Source: Woeseiaceae bacterium
Lineage (GTDB): Bacteria > Pseudomonadota > Gammaproteobacteria > Steroidobacterales > Woeseiaceae
NCBI GenBank assembly: GCA_021773115.1
Contig: JAJFKS010000025.1
Coordinates: 248,001-312,000, forward strand
Reading direction: 5' to 3'
Length of the DNA: 64,000 bases
Under the pieces are notes generated by a model. That model saw only the letters and a program-made list of their open reading frames with translations, was not told where the DNA came from and ran no database searches. Positions 52,805-62,353 of this stretch are shown in pieces. Each line of letters opens with the position of its first letter. Position 1 is the first letter of the stretch. The position numbers were made by a program, and so were the translations under genes.

Positions 52805-53146
52805 ATGTTCATACACAGAAAACAATTACTGCTGACGCTAGCAGGATTAAGCGGCCTGCAAGACGCGAAAGCGGCCTTGCCAACACCGGTCGCACCCAGT
52901 ACGGCACCGGCGGCCGGTGACTGGATTGGCTTGATACAGGGCTACATCAAAGACGGTGGACTGGTATTGGGTCTCGCCATCGCGGTGCTGGGGTTCTTGT
53001 GGATTGCTTACCTTGCCTTCGCGAAGTTCAACGAGGCACGCCAGGGCAAAGCGGAGTGGGCCGAAGTCGGTGTGCTGGGTATTGTGGGGGCCATTGTTCT
53101 GATCTTCGCGAGTTATCTGCTGACCGAAGCGGCCGGCGTCATTTAG
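52805..53146 (+). CDS. ICE membrane protein, PFL_4702 family
   Basis: A 113-residue protein with a signal-like N-terminus (KQLLLTLAGLSGLQDAKAALP), one helix GGLVLGLAIAVLGFLWIAYL and a second VGVLGIVGAIVLIFASYLL around the polar loop FNEARQGKAEWAE. This is the TIGR03745/PFL_4702 layout, comparable to a pilin or VirB2/TraA-like subunit; that comparison is inference. It sits at its standard place in the operon. Confidence 0.86.
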   Translation: MFIHRKQLLLTLAGLSGLQDAKAALPTPVAPSTAPAAGDWIGLIQGYIKDGGLVLGLAIAVLGFLWIAYLAFAKFNEARQGKAEWAEVGVLGIVGAIVLIFASYLLTEAAGVI

Positions 53147-53152
53147 CAATTG

Positions 53153-53515
53153 ATGTCGAACTCCAACAACATTCTTGCCGACCGACTCAATGTCGAGCCG
53201 GCGATATTCAAAGGATGCTCGTCCTCAGAGCTCGGCGTGATTGTCACCTTGTCGGTCATCGTGTGGTTGCCACTCAGCGTGTTGTTGGCCTGGCTGCTGG
53301 GTGCCCCGAGTATGGGGCTCGGACTGGCCGGAATAGCCATCGTAGTCACGGTCGTCGTAACAGCGAGCGTATTTCAACGTATCAAGCGTGGTCGCCCGGA
53401 TGGTTATTACCAGCAGCGATTCATGATGGGGCTCGCAAGACTGGGGCTGCGACGGTCACCTTTTATTTGCCGTGACGGCAGCTGGGCCATTGGCCGCAGC
53501 CAACCGTGGCTCTAG
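53153..53515 (+). CDS. ICE membrane protein, TIGR03750 family (DUF3487)
   Basis: A 120-residue protein: an N-terminal cytoplasmic segment LADRLNVEPAIFKGCSSSELG, two adjacent helices (LSVIVWLPLSVLLAWLLG; GLAGIAIVVTVVVTASVF) and a basic end GYYQQRFMMGLARLGL. The pattern matches the DUF3487/TIGR03750 family, comparable to TraL/VirB3. ATG 53153 is used. The next gene starts 7 bp downstream. Confidence 0.84.
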   Translation: MSNSNNILADRLNVEPAIFKGCSSSELGVIVTLSVIVWLPLSVLLAWLLGAPSMGLGLAGIAIVVTVVVTASVFQRIKRGRPDGYYQQRFMMGLARLGLRRSPFICRDGSWAIGRSQPWL

Positions 53516-53522
53516 GCACGTC

Positions 53523-54155
53523 ATGCAACGATACCGATACGAAATTGACAATGTTCGCAGCCACCTGCGCTCGTTGTGGGCCGTGATTGCTTTGCAACTG
53601 GTGTTCATTGTGGCGTTGTGGATCGGCTGGATGCGCATGCCAGGCACTATCACGGTGCACATACCGCCCGATCTCCGCTCCGGCAGTGTGATGGCACTCG
53701 GTGAGGTGCCACCGGCGAATGTGTATGCGTTCGCCTTCTACATCTTTCAGCAACTCAATCGCTGGCCGGAGGATGGCGCAGAAGACTACGGCAAAGCGAT
53801 CTTTCACATTGCGCCGTATCTGACACCGGAGTTTCGCCGTCAATTGATTGCAGACATGGAAGCCAAAGGCAAACAGGGCGAGCTGGCGCATCGCATCCGC
53901 AGTCTGCAGGCGATTGTTGACAGTGGCTATGAAGAACGCCGGGTTGATGTCCTGAGTCAAGACGTGTGGGTGGTGTGGCTCGATCTTGAGCTTAATGAAT
54001 CCGTCAAAGGCATGACCATTAAGCATACCCGTATCCGTTACCCAATCCGGGTGGTTCGCTACGCGGTCGATGCCGAGGCCAACCCCTGGGGTCTGGCGTT
54101 GGACGGCTTTGCCGGCGAGGGCCCCAAAAAGCTTGATCTGGGATCGACGAACTAA
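53523..54155 (+). CDS. ICE protein, PFL_4703 family (DUF2895)
   Basis: A 210-residue inner-membrane protein with one N-terminal helix (LWAVIALQLVFIVALWIGW) and a periplasmic domain. IDNVRSHLRSLWAV, TVHIPPDLRSG, VYAFAFYIFQQLNRWPEDG, APYLTPEFR and DVWVVWLDLELNESVKG mark TIGR03746/PFL_4703, counterpart of TraE/VirB5-8-like proteins. ATG 53523 was chosen because the transmembrane segment follows at the usual distance. Confidence 0.86.
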   Translation: MQRYRYEIDNVRSHLRSLWAVIALQLVFIVALWIGWMRMPGTITVHIPPDLRSGSVMALGEVPPANVYAFAFYIFQQLNRWPEDGAEDYGKAIFHIAPYLTPEFRRQLIADMEAKGKQGELAHRIRSLQAIVDSGYEERRVDVLSQDVWVVWLDLELNESVKGMTIKHTRIRYPIRVVRYAVDAEANPWGLALDGFAGEGPKKLDLGSTN

Positions 54156-54192
54156 GCGGTCGTTCCACCGTAGCCACATGTAAGGAGTCACT

Positions 54193-54972
54193 GTGTTGAA
54201 ATTAAAACTGTATCGCCTCGTTTCATACAGCTTCATCGCGTTATTGTTCGCGGTGACGGCAAATGCCGAGTCATTACCGCCCGAGCGTGTTCAGTGGCAA
54301 AAAGCACCGATTGCAGTCGCCTTGAGTGTCGGCAAAGAGCGTATGGTGCATTTTCCTCGTCCCGTAAGTGTTGGCATCCCGGCCACGCTTCAATCGCTAC
54401 TGCGCACACAAACCGTCAACGGCACGGTGTACTGGATGGCCAATGCGGCATTCGGCCGCACGCGAGTGATGGTGCGCGAGATCGACGGGGGACAGACGTA
54501 TCTCGTTGACCTTAGCGCGGACACGCAAGTAAAGCCCTCAGCGGCAATGGTCGTGTTTGTCGATGAGACAAGCGAGTCAGAAAATCCAAGCGGAGCGGTG
54601 AGCGAGGGCGCTCGGCACGGCTACGTCAGCCTGACACGGTACGCGTCGCAACAACTGTACGCACCGCCGCGCCTCTTGTCCGCAGTGCCCGGCATTGTGC
54701 GTGTACCGGTTCAGCAACAAAACGTGCCACTGGTTCGGGGCAATCGTATTATCGCCCATCCGTTGGTGGCCTGGCGTGCCGGGCACTTGTACGTCACTGC
54801 CGTGAAACTGACGAACCGTACCTCAACAGCACAGACGCTCGACCCACGAACGCTTCGAGGGGCCTGGCTGAGTGCGACGTTTCAGCACGCACGCTTGTTA
54901 CCCGCGGGCAGTGATGCGGATACCACGGCGGTTTACCTCGTCTCGGCACAGCCCTTTGCAGCGTCGTTGTAG
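54193..54972 (+). CDS. ICE protein, PFL_4704 family (DUF3438, TraK-like)
   Basis: A 259-residue exported protein with a signal peptide (SFIALLFAVTANAE). The mature part has ERVQWQKAPIAVALSVGKERMVHFP, NGTVYWMANAAFGRTRVMVRE, QLYAPPRLLSAVPGI and RGAWLSATFQHARLLP, matching TIGR03749/PFL_4704. It corresponds to TraK/VirB9, the outer ring of the channel core; the correspondence is from family knowledge. GTG start with GGAG upstream. Confidence 0.88.
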   Translation: MLKLKLYRLVSYSFIALLFAVTANAESLPPERVQWQKAPIAVALSVGKERMVHFPRPVSVGIPATLQSLLRTQTVNGTVYWMANAAFGRTRVMVREIDGGQTYLVDLSADTQVKPSAAMVVFVDETSESENPSGAVSEGARHGYVSLTRYASQQLYAPPRLLSAVPGIVRVPVQQQNVPLVRGNRIIAHPLVAWRAGHLYVTAVKLTNRTSTAQTLDPRTLRGAWLSATFQHARLLPAGSDADTTAVYLVSAQPFAASL

Positions 54973-54975
54973 ATC

Positions 54976-56313
54976 ATGTTGATCAGCAAACAAAATCGAC
55001 TGCTACCGATCCTCGCGGCAATGGTATTGCTGATATGGGTTCTGGTCCTGAACAAATCCTGTGTCAATGAGGATGCCGACAGTGTGTTGCTCGACAGTGT
55101 GCCACGAGCATCGGCACCGGATGCCGATACACCGGCGGATACCATCGAAACCTTAACGGCGAATGTCGCCGCCATGATCAGTGAGCTGCAGGAACTGCGC
55201 CAGGCCAACGTTGAGCTTCAGAGCGACAACGAGCAATTGTTACAGGATCGCGATGGCCTTGAAGACCGCATGAGCAACAGAATCGACGACGCAATCGCCG
55301 CACGCGATCAGCCCCAGGATGATAGCAAGGCATTGCACACCCTTAGCAAGCGTATCGATGCTTTGTCGGATGCGATGAGCGCGTCCTTTTCAAATAGCGG
55401 GGCATCCGATATTCCGGTGGGACTGGGCCTGAATGGCAACGACTCAACGGATCAATGGCATTGGATCGAACCGCTGGATTCAAGCACTGCTGAATCAGGT
55501 AGTGGATTCTTGCCAATCCCCAAGTTGGATGCTGACCGTTCATCCGAGTGGTTCAAGCCAGTAAACAGTGCACCAAGACCTGCGTACACCGTACCCCGGA
55601 ATGCCACGTTGCTCGGTGCGACCGCCATGACGGCGCTGCTGGGTCGGGTGCCGGTACGCGGCGAAGTGCGTGATGCCATGCCGTTCAAGGTGATCACCGG
55701 CCATGACAACCTGGCCGCGAACGGTCTGACGATTCCGGGCGTCGAAGGCATGATCTGGAGCGGCACAGCGGTTGGCGACTGGACGCTTTCCTGCGTCACC
55801 GGGCGATTGGAATCGGTCACCTTTGTATTCGACGATGGCCGCATCCGTACCATTTCAAGCGATGATCGTGACAACCAGGGCGGTGACGCCAATCGACCGC
55901 TGGGCTGGATTTCCGACGCGCAGGGTATTCCGTGCGTGAGTGGTCTACGCAAGAGCAACGCCGCCGCATTTCTAACACAGCGCATCGGCGTGGGTGCGAT
56001 GGAGGCCGCCGCGGAAGCTGCCGCGGCATCCAACACCACCACGGTACTGCGCGACAGCGGTGCAATTACCAGCAATGTCGGCGGCGATGCCAGTGAATTC
56101 GTCCTCGGCAAGACACTCAGCCGTGGTAGCCAGGAAATCGCCCAGTGGTTGCTTGAGCGTCAGGCACAAAGTTTTGACGCGGTCTTCGTGCAGGCCGGTG
56201 CCAGGCTGGCCATTCACGTTGACCGCGAAGTCACCATCGATCTTGATCCGCAAGGCAGGAGACTCAGCTATGACAATGCCACAGCAAACCCTCAATCTCA
56301 TCGTCTTGATTAG
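54976..56313 (+). CDS. ICE protein, PFL_4705 family (TraB/VirB10-like)
   Basis: A 445-residue protein anchored by one N-terminal helix (LLPILAAMVLLIWVLVL). A coiled-coil follows (about residues 55-105: MISELQELRQANVELQSDNE), then a linker and a beta-rich C-terminal domain with NATLLGATAMTALLGRVPVRG, GMIWSGTAVGDWTLSCVTGR and ETVR-like strands. This is TIGR03752/PFL_4705, the VirB10-like component spanning both membranes. Its 3' end overlaps the lipoprotein gene by 44 bp. Confidence 0.9.
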   Translation: MLISKQNRLLPILAAMVLLIWVLVLNKSCVNEDADSVLLDSVPRASAPDADTPADTIETLTANVAAMISELQELRQANVELQSDNEQLLQDRDGLEDRMSNRIDDAIAARDQPQDDSKALHTLSKRIDALSDAMSASFSNSGASDIPVGLGLNGNDSTDQWHWIEPLDSSTAESGSGFLPIPKLDADRSSEWFKPVNSAPRPAYTVPRNATLLGATAMTALLGRVPVRGEVRDAMPFKVITGHDNLAANGLTIPGVEGMIWSGTAVGDWTLSCVTGRLESVTFVFDDGRIRTISSDDRDNQGGDANRPLGWISDAQGIPCVSGLRKSNAAAFLTQRIGVGAMEAAAEAAAASNTTTVLRDSGAITSNVGGDASEFVLGKTLSRGSQEIAQWLLERQAQSFDAVFVQAGARLAIHVDREVTIDLDPQGRRLSYDNATANPQSHRLD

Positions 56314-56686
56314 CCTTGCCGCCTGTGCGGGCAGCAAAGACAGCATTCTGCCGCGTAATGGCGCCAGCATGAAGACCATCTACACCGAGCATTTCAATGA
56401 CATCGGCATGCGCGACCCAACGAGTGTCCGCAAAGCGCTCAAGGCGCGCCCGCTCAATGCCGACGCGGTTGACTTGGCCGGCTATACGCGGGGTGTCTTC
56501 AACGAGCTCGATACCCATTTTCCGCGGCTGCCCAATCCAAGCCTGGTGATGTACATCTTCCCCCACCTGGCCGGCGCCGAGCGCGTACCGGTACCGGGCT
56601 ATGCCACCACCTTTCCGATGTACCGACAGGTGGAGTACGCCTTGCCCGGTGAAGTGCCAGCAATACCAACTCAAGCAACTGATTAG
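56270..56686 (+). CDS. ICE lipoprotein, TIGR03751 family (TraV/VirB7-like)
   Basis: A 138-residue lipoprotein: leader LNLIVLISLAAC with lipobox cysteine near residue 19. The mature part with MKTIYTEHFNDIGMRDP, YTRGVFNELDTHFPRLPNP and the ending FPMYRQVEYALPGE matches TIGR03751. It anchors the channel core to the outer membrane. ATG 56270 follows AGGAG and lies inside the preceding gene. Confidence 0.87.
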   Translation: MTMPQQTLNLIVLISLAACAGSKDSILPRNGASMKTIYTEHFNDIGMRDPTSVRKALKARPLNADAVDLAGYTRGVFNELDTHFPRLPNPSLVMYIFPHLAGAERVPVPGYATTFPMYRQVEYALPGEVPAIPTQATD

Positions 56687-56689
56687 CCG

Positions 56690-59371
56690 ATGTCAAAGTT
56701 GCCAGCGCTTCAGAATGAGGCGGTCAAAGATCTTTATCGGGAGCCGAGTTCCTTCACCGATCTTCTGCCGTGGGTAGAGTACAACGCCGACAGTGCATGC
56801 TTCTTATTGGAGGATGGTGTCAGCGTCGGCGCACTGTTTGAGATTCAGCCGGTGGGCACGGAGGCCAGAACCGAAAGATTCATGACCGAGCTTCGCGATG
56901 CCGTGCAGTCCGCCCTGAATGACGCCATACCCGAAGAGGAGGGTGCTCCGTGGGTGTTGCAGGTCTACGTTCAGGACGAGCCGAGCCTACGGCAGTTTGC
57001 ACAAGACTTGAGCGATTATCCCGACCCGCGATTGCGCACCACCAGTTTTACGCAGCACCAGCTGGCAATGATGCAAGCGCACCTAAGCGGCATTAGTAAA
57101 CCCGGCGGGCTGTTCGTTGATCAGACCGTCACCGGCACACGCTGGCGTGGCAAGCAACGCATCGTCCGCGCAACGCTATACCGGCGTTTAATCAACAGCG
57201 GTAAACCGCCACCGTTGACTGAGGTCGAGGGGGCCCTGAATGAAGTTGCCGCGAAATGGATCGCGGCACTGGCATCGGCTGGTATCCGCGCGCATCGTGC
57301 GGGCGGCCAGCATTTGTACGAATGGTTGCTGCGCTGGTTTAACCCGGCCGCCGAGGTGGCCAATGGGGATCTCGACGAATTGCTGACCATGGCGCCCTAT
57401 CCCGGCGATATAGCAATGCCGTTCGGATATGAATTTGCGGAGCAACTCACCTTGTCGATGCCGCGCTCGGAAGCGGGCACTTGGTGGTTCGACGAAATTC
57501 CCCACACCGTGGTCACCGTACAAGGCCTCAGACGAGCACCGGATATCGGACACATAACCGCCGCACGCGTCAGCGGCGATCATGTGGTTGCCTTGTTTGA
57601 TCGATTGCCCGAACACACGGTGATGGTGATGACCTTGAGCTGCAAACCGCAACATCGAATTCGCAACCACATCGCACAGGTGCGATGCGCCGCCGTCGGC
57701 GATTCAGCGGAAGCTTCGATGACGCGCGAGGCGGCCGACGCGGTCGAGCGTGAAATGGCCGAGGGTAACAATCTCTATCCCCTGGACATCGCTTTTTATG
57801 TGCGCGGCGATGATCTCAAAATGTTGCGGGCCAATGTGAATCGGGTTAATGCCTTGCTATTGTCGAGCGGTTTGCAGCCCATTGGTGGTGAAGCCGATCT
57901 GCTCGCCCAAGACAGCTACATTCGCAATTTGCCGATGGCCTACGATGTGGCGCTGGATAGGCGCCGGCGCCGATCGCGGCTGGTGTTCTCGCGCCACGCC
58001 GCCAATTTATTGCCGGTGTACGGTCGATCCCGCGGTACCGGTCATCCCGGACTGGTGTTTTTCAATCGCGGAGCCGAGCCATTGGTGTTCGATCCCCTGC
58101 ACTCGGATGATCGTAAGAAAAATGCCCACATGTTGATTCTCGGTCCCACCGGTGCCGGCAAGTCAGCATTACTGGTTTACCTGCTGCAACAAATGCTGGC
58201 CGTACACCGACCGCGTATTTTTATTATCGAGGCCGGTGGTTCGTTTTCCTTGCTGGGCCAACACTTGCGCTTTCACGGACTCACCGTGAATCAGGTAACG
58301 CTGAATCCGAACTCGGACGTGAGTCTGCCGCCGTTTGCCGATGCCATAAAGCTGCGTCGCGGCGCAAGCGGCCTGGCGTATACAGAGGACGCATTGGCCA
58401 TTGATGGTGGTGACGACGAGTTTGAAGGCGCTGGCCGCGACATTCTCGGCGAAATGGAGATCGCGGCCCGCATTATGATCACCGGCGGTGACGAACGTGA
58501 AGATGCTCGCATGACCCGCGCCGATCGTTTATTGATTCGAAACGCCATTTATCTGGCCGCGAACACCGGGCGAGATGCGGGCAAGGATCAGGTGCTCACA
58601 GAAGACGTGGTCGCTGCGCTGCAGACCATTGGCGCCAACACCGAGCTGCCCGAGTATCGGCGCAATCGCGCCACCGAGATGGCGGATGGCATGGCGCTGT
58701 TTTGTTCCGGGCTGGCCGGGCAGTTTTTTAATCGCCCCGGTACAAAGTGGCCGGCGGTGGATGTCACCTTATTGGACATGGGCTTGTTAGCGCGGGAAGG
58801 CTACGAGGATCAGCTGACGGTGGCTTATATCTCGATGATGAGCCACATCAATGCCCTGGTCGAAGAACACCAACACGACGCACGGCCGACACTGGTTATT
58901 ACCGACGAAGGCCACATCATTACCACCAACCCCTTGCTGGCACGCTACGTCGTCAAGATCACGAAGATGTGGCGCAAGCTCGGTGCCTGGTTCTGGATCG
59001 CAACGCAGAACCTCGAGGACTTTCCGGACGCCAGCCGCAAAATGCTCAACATGATGGAATGGTGGCTGTGTCTGGTCATGCCCAAAGAAGAGGTCGAACA
59101 GATTGCACGCTTCAAGGACCTCAGTGACGAACAGCGGAGTTTGCTGCTATCAACACGCAAAGAGCCTGGGAAGTACGTGGAGGGCGTCGTCCTTGCCGAC
59201 AGCATTGAGGCGCTGTTCCGAAACGTACCGCCGCCGCTGTCGCTGGCATTGGCGATGACGGAAAAGCACGAAAAAGCCGAACGCGCGAAGATCATGCGTG
59301 AGCAGAACTACACTGAACTTGAAGCGGTCTACGTGGTGGCCGAGCGCATCGCCCGAAATCGCCACGAGTGA
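56690..59371 (+). CDS. Conjugative transfer ATPase, PFL_4706 family (TraC/VirB4-like)
   Basis: An 893-residue cytoplasmic ATPase powering pilus or channel assembly. The N-terminal half (DLLPWVEYNADSACFLLEDG; VNRVNALLLSSGLQPIGG) precedes the motor domain with Walker A GPTGAGKSA from residue 485, IFIIEAGGSFSLLG, Walker B TLVITDEGHII and the ATQNLEDFPDASRKML motif. Size and motifs fit TIGR03744/PFL_4706. The start is 3 bp after the lipoprotein stop, so it is coupled. Confidence 0.94.
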   Translation: MSKLPALQNEAVKDLYREPSSFTDLLPWVEYNADSACFLLEDGVSVGALFEIQPVGTEARTERFMTELRDAVQSALNDAIPEEEGAPWVLQVYVQDEPSLRQFAQDLSDYPDPRLRTTSFTQHQLAMMQAHLSGISKPGGLFVDQTVTGTRWRGKQRIVRATLYRRLINSGKPPPLTEVEGALNEVAAKWIAALASAGIRAHRAGGQHLYEWLLRWFNPAAEVANGDLDELLTMAPYPGDIAMPFGYEFAEQLTLSMPRSEAGTWWFDEIPHTVVTVQGLRRAPDIGHITAARVSGDHVVALFDRLPEHTVMVMTLSCKPQHRIRNHIAQVRCAAVGDSAEASMTREAADAVEREMAEGNNLYPLDIAFYVRGDDLKMLRANVNRVNALLLSSGLQPIGGEADLLAQDSYIRNLPMAYDVALDRRRRRSRLVFSRHAANLLPVYGRSRGTGHPGLVFFNRGAEPLVFDPLHSDDRKKNAHMLILGPTGAGKSALLVYLLQQMLAVHRPRIFIIEAGGSFSLLGQHLRFHGLTVNQVTLNPNSDVSLPPFADAIKLRRGASGLAYTEDALAIDGGDDEFEGAGRDILGEMEIAARIMITGGDEREDARMTRADRLLIRNAIYLAANTGRDAGKDQVLTEDVVAALQTIGANTELPEYRRNRATEMADGMALFCSGLAGQFFNRPGTKWPAVDVTLLDMGLLAREGYEDQLTVAYISMMSHINALVEEHQHDARPTLVITDEGHIITTNPLLARYVVKITKMWRKLGAWFWIATQNLEDFPDASRKMLNMMEWWLCLVMPKEEVEQIARFKDLSDEQRSLLLSTRKEPGKYVEGVVLADSIEALFRNVPPPLSLALAMTEKHEKAERAKIMREQNYTELEAVYVVAERIARNRHE

Positions 59372-59484
59372 TTGCTGTCCCAGTCCGTTCTCGATAACCG
59401 CGACACGGCCTGATCCGCTTTTCCCTGTCCCGTACCCTCGGCCCGCGTCACGATATGCGTTCGTGAATCGCCAGGACGGCCGAT

Positions 59485-59949
59485 ATGAAAAAACCATCAC
59501 TACTCATTCCCTTGTGCGTCGTAATGGCGCTGCTTCTGGGGCAACAGAGCCAGGCCGATGATCCCGTACCCGCAACACGCATGGATCTTTTCATCACAGC
59601 GGACCAAGCAACCAATCAGCTCGATGCGTTTGCGACAAAACACCCGGAGATCACACTTCGTGTTCACACGCTCGATGCCATCGAGACTCTCAAAGACGAA
59701 CTCTCAAACGGACTGCCGGCAGATCCACGCGAGGCTAAACGTCTGGCACTGGCTCAGCTGAAGCAATTGAGCAAGGATGAACGCGCGGAACTCGAACACG
59801 CTGCCACATCCATTGCCATCGCACTGCAGCAAGGCGTGATGAAATACCCGGCGATCGTTTTCGACAGGGCATTCGTCGTCTACGGCATTCACGACCCGTA
59901 CCGTGCTCTGCAACATTTTCAACGCTGGCGTCTGGCAGAAGGCCCATGA
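59485..59949 (+). CDS. ICE protein, PFL_4709 family
   Basis: A 154-residue exported protein (signal peptide LCVVMALLLGQQSQAD). FITADQATNQLDAFATKHPE, RVHTLDAIETLKDELSNGLP and VMKYPAIVFDRAFVVYGIHDP match TIGR03757/PFL_4709, which resembles TrbC/TraW-type thioredoxin-like proteins. Its stop overlaps the start of the next gene (ATGA). Role: periplasmic assembly factor, inferred. Confidence 0.86.
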   Translation: MKKPSLLIPLCVVMALLLGQQSQADDPVPATRMDLFITADQATNQLDAFATKHPEITLRVHTLDAIETLKDELSNGLPADPREAKRLALAQLKQLSKDERAELEHAATSIAIALQQGVMKYPAIVFDRAFVVYGIHDPYRALQHFQRWRLAEGP

Positions 59950-60965
59950 TCCGATCGTGCGGGAGGTTCCTGTGGCTGGCGCTGATGCTCTCGATGACCA
60001 CTGCGCGCGCCGGATCGATTAGCACCTCGGACATCGTCACAAAGACCGCGGACGCCAGCTTTGCCTGTATGCAATGGACTCCGGTGGGCTTGTGTTTCTG
60101 GCTGCGATGTTCGTATTTTGAGTGCAATGTTGAAACATCGCTAAAGATTGGTCATTACAACCCTGATTTTGTGGTCAGTAGCTACAACGAACTGGGGCGC
60201 AATCCCTGGAATGAAATTCGATCGGTGCTGGGCAGCGCGCAAAAAGCGGCCGCCGAAGGCATCCTGGGGCGGCTGTCCCCGCTACCCATAGACAGTGCCG
60301 GTAATCGCACCGAGGGCACTGCCGATCGCCGCGATCACAAAAATCTCGTCTTCCGGGAAACCGATGTCATTGGGCACCCGCAGCAATTACTCTCAGGCGT
60401 CCTGCCACAAATTCTATGTGGCTCTCAAGCGCGTGCGTTTGTGCCGTACTTTCAATCTGCTTTGGACGCACAGTCCTGGCGCCACGCAATCCCGGAGATC
60501 TTCTACCCGGCGAGCTTCACGCCCGGCCTCAGGGAATTGGGTGACTGGCCATTGCAAACCTGGGGTGGTGTGTACCCGCGAACCGGATGGACCACGCAGG
60601 CCGAGGAGCCCAAAGCCGCCGCAATCAATGCGCAGCGCGCAGGCGATATCGTTACCCGCGTGCGCCAGCCGCATATCTACCTTTCCCTGAACGACCCCTC
60701 ATCGAGAAATCAACGTGTGTGGCCACCGGGGCCCTTGCTTGAGAAGGACCGGCGCACCGGTACCTGGCAAATGCTGCTGCCCAAGCACGAGACCGGTTGT
60801 GCGGTGTTCGGCATCAATGACCTTGCCAGCGCTTCGGGCTGGGGAGGCGGACGCGTCGACGAGCAGGGCGACTACGTCTGGAACCTGTGGCGTCCCTACA
60901 AGTGCTGCGAACGGAAAGGGCAGTTATTCCTGTTCGACATTGATTGGGTTGTTTTCCCAAATTGA
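59946..60965 (+). CDS. ICE protein, PFL_4710 family (TraU-like)
   Basis: A 339-residue exported protein (leader LWLALMLSMTTARAG). FACMQWTPVGLCFWLRCSYFECNVETS contains paired cysteines typical of TraU-like proteins; VVSSYNELGRNPWNEIR and RPYKCCERKGQLFLFDIDWV are further markers of TIGR03756/PFL_4710. Disulfide-rich and periplasmic, it takes part in mating-pair formation by analogy to TraU. It overlaps the PFL_4709-like gene by 4 bp. Confidence 0.88.
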   Translation: MIRSCGRFLWLALMLSMTTARAGSISTSDIVTKTADASFACMQWTPVGLCFWLRCSYFECNVETSLKIGHYNPDFVVSSYNELGRNPWNEIRSVLGSAQKAAAEGILGRLSPLPIDSAGNRTEGTADRRDHKNLVFRETDVIGHPQQLLSGVLPQILCGSQARAFVPYFQSALDAQSWRHAIPEIFYPASFTPGLRELGDWPLQTWGGVYPRTGWTTQAEEPKAAAINAQRAGDIVTRVRQPHIYLSLNDPSSRNQRVWPPGPLLEKDRRTGTWQMLLPKHETGCAVFGINDLASASGWGGGRVDEQGDYVWNLWRPYKCCERKGQLFLFDIDWVVFPN

Positions 60966-60975
60966 GAGCTGTGCG

Positions 60976-62349
60976 ATGAACCTCACGATGAATCTGGAGT
61001 ACCCAGAAATTATAAAGCGGTTCGTGCCTGGCCTGATGGTCGTAGCTACCTTGCTGGCTAGCAGTGCATTCGCGGGCACGAACGCACCGACCGAGGACGG
61101 TCTGTGGTACTACGAAATCGGTGGCGCCGAACCGGTGTCGGTACCCGCAAACCCCAAAGTCACCGCCATGACACTCGGCGGGTCGGTAGAACTTGGCCTC
61201 GGCTACAGCTGTGCAGCCTTTGATCCGGTTGCGGCGGTCAAGAACAGCCTGAACGATATTGGTTCCGGTGTTGACGACATGATGGATGCGATGACGGCCG
61301 CCGCGACCAGTGCGATTGCGGCCTTGCCGGCGTTGATCCTGCAGCGCGCCAACCCCGGACTGTACGATTTGTTTCAAAACGCCTTGCTCAAAGCCGAGCA
61401 GACCGTGCAACTGGCCACCAAGTCCTGCGAGCTCATGGAAGCCGAGATTGCCCAGGGCAAGAACCCGTACGCCGATCTCATTACCTTATCCAAGGGCAAT
61501 GACTGGAAACGGCAGATGGGCATTGGTGGCAATGACGCAGTCACTGCTAAAGAAGCCGTTGAGGCCGCCAACGGCGACAGCGGTATTCCCTGGATTGCAG
61601 GGCAGGCTGGAGGCACCGGGCAGCCGGAACTGCGCTTCACCGGCGACATTGTTGAGGCCGGTTACAACATCAACATGAATCGACCCATCAATGCATCGGG
61701 CCCCATCCCGGTGGCCGCCGCGACACGCCTTTCTGAAATCTGGTCCGAGCCCTCAGTGGCGCGGGACTGGGTGGTGGACGTGGTTGGCGAGAACATCGTC
61801 ACCACCTGCGATACCTGTCGCAAAGACAGTGTTCCCGGTACCGGACTGTTACCAAAACTGTTCCAGGAGGGCAGTGCCGTCACCACGGAACTGCAAGACC
61901 TGGTGAACGGGGCTAGTACACCGACACTGGATAATCTTGAACGCATTACCGCACCCGGCGTGGCCATCACCCGTCAGGTCATCGAAGCCATTCGGGAGAT
62001 GCCGGCAACGGAGCAAAGCCTGATCATTGGTCGTCTGGTCTCGGAAATCAGTACCGCCCGCACCATCGAAAAGGCATTGTTTGCACGGCGCCTGTTGTTA
62101 TCCGGCCGGCAAGTGCCGGAGGTCTACGCGACGCAGGTGGCACGCGAACACGCCGATACCTCGATCGCCGAGCTCGACCGGGAAATCGATAACCTGTTGT
62201 TCGAGACCCGAGTGCGACGTGAAGTTGTCTCCGACACGGTGGTGACGCTGTTGCAGCGCGCCGCCGCCCGTCGCCAGGCATCGTTGAATGTGCCAAGCAC
62301 TTCACCGATCGATCCGCAACCGCTAAAGAATGGTCGTGTTGAAGAGTAA
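60976..62349 (+). CDS. ICE protein, PFL_4711 family (TraH-like)
   Basis: A 457-residue exported protein with an N-terminal signal (PGLMVVATLLASSAFAG). YYEIGGAEPVSVPANP, GLGYSCAAFDPVAAVKNSLNDI, LPALILQRANPGLYDLFQ, CELMEAEIAQGKNPY and a long helical C-terminus (about 330-440) are markers of TIGR03755/PFL_4711, with TraH-like position in the operon. The open frame extends upstream of 60976, but the ATG there begins the signal segment. Confidence 0.87.
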   Translation: MNLTMNLEYPEIIKRFVPGLMVVATLLASSAFAGTNAPTEDGLWYYEIGGAEPVSVPANPKVTAMTLGGSVELGLGYSCAAFDPVAAVKNSLNDIGSGVDDMMDAMTAAATSAIAALPALILQRANPGLYDLFQNALLKAEQTVQLATKSCELMEAEIAQGKNPYADLITLSKGNDWKRQMGIGGNDAVTAKEAVEAANGDSGIPWIAGQAGGTGQPELRFTGDIVEAGYNINMNRPINASGPIPVAAATRLSEIWSEPSVARDWVVDVVGENIVTTCDTCRKDSVPGTGLLPKLFQEGSAVTTELQDLVNGASTPTLDNLERITAPGVAITRQVIEAIREMPATEQSLIIGRLVSEISTARTIEKALFARRLLLSGRQVPEVYATQVAREHADTSIAELDREIDNLLFETRVRREVVSDTVVTLLQRAAARRQASLNVPSTSPIDPQPLKNGRVEE

Positions 62350-62353
62350 AACA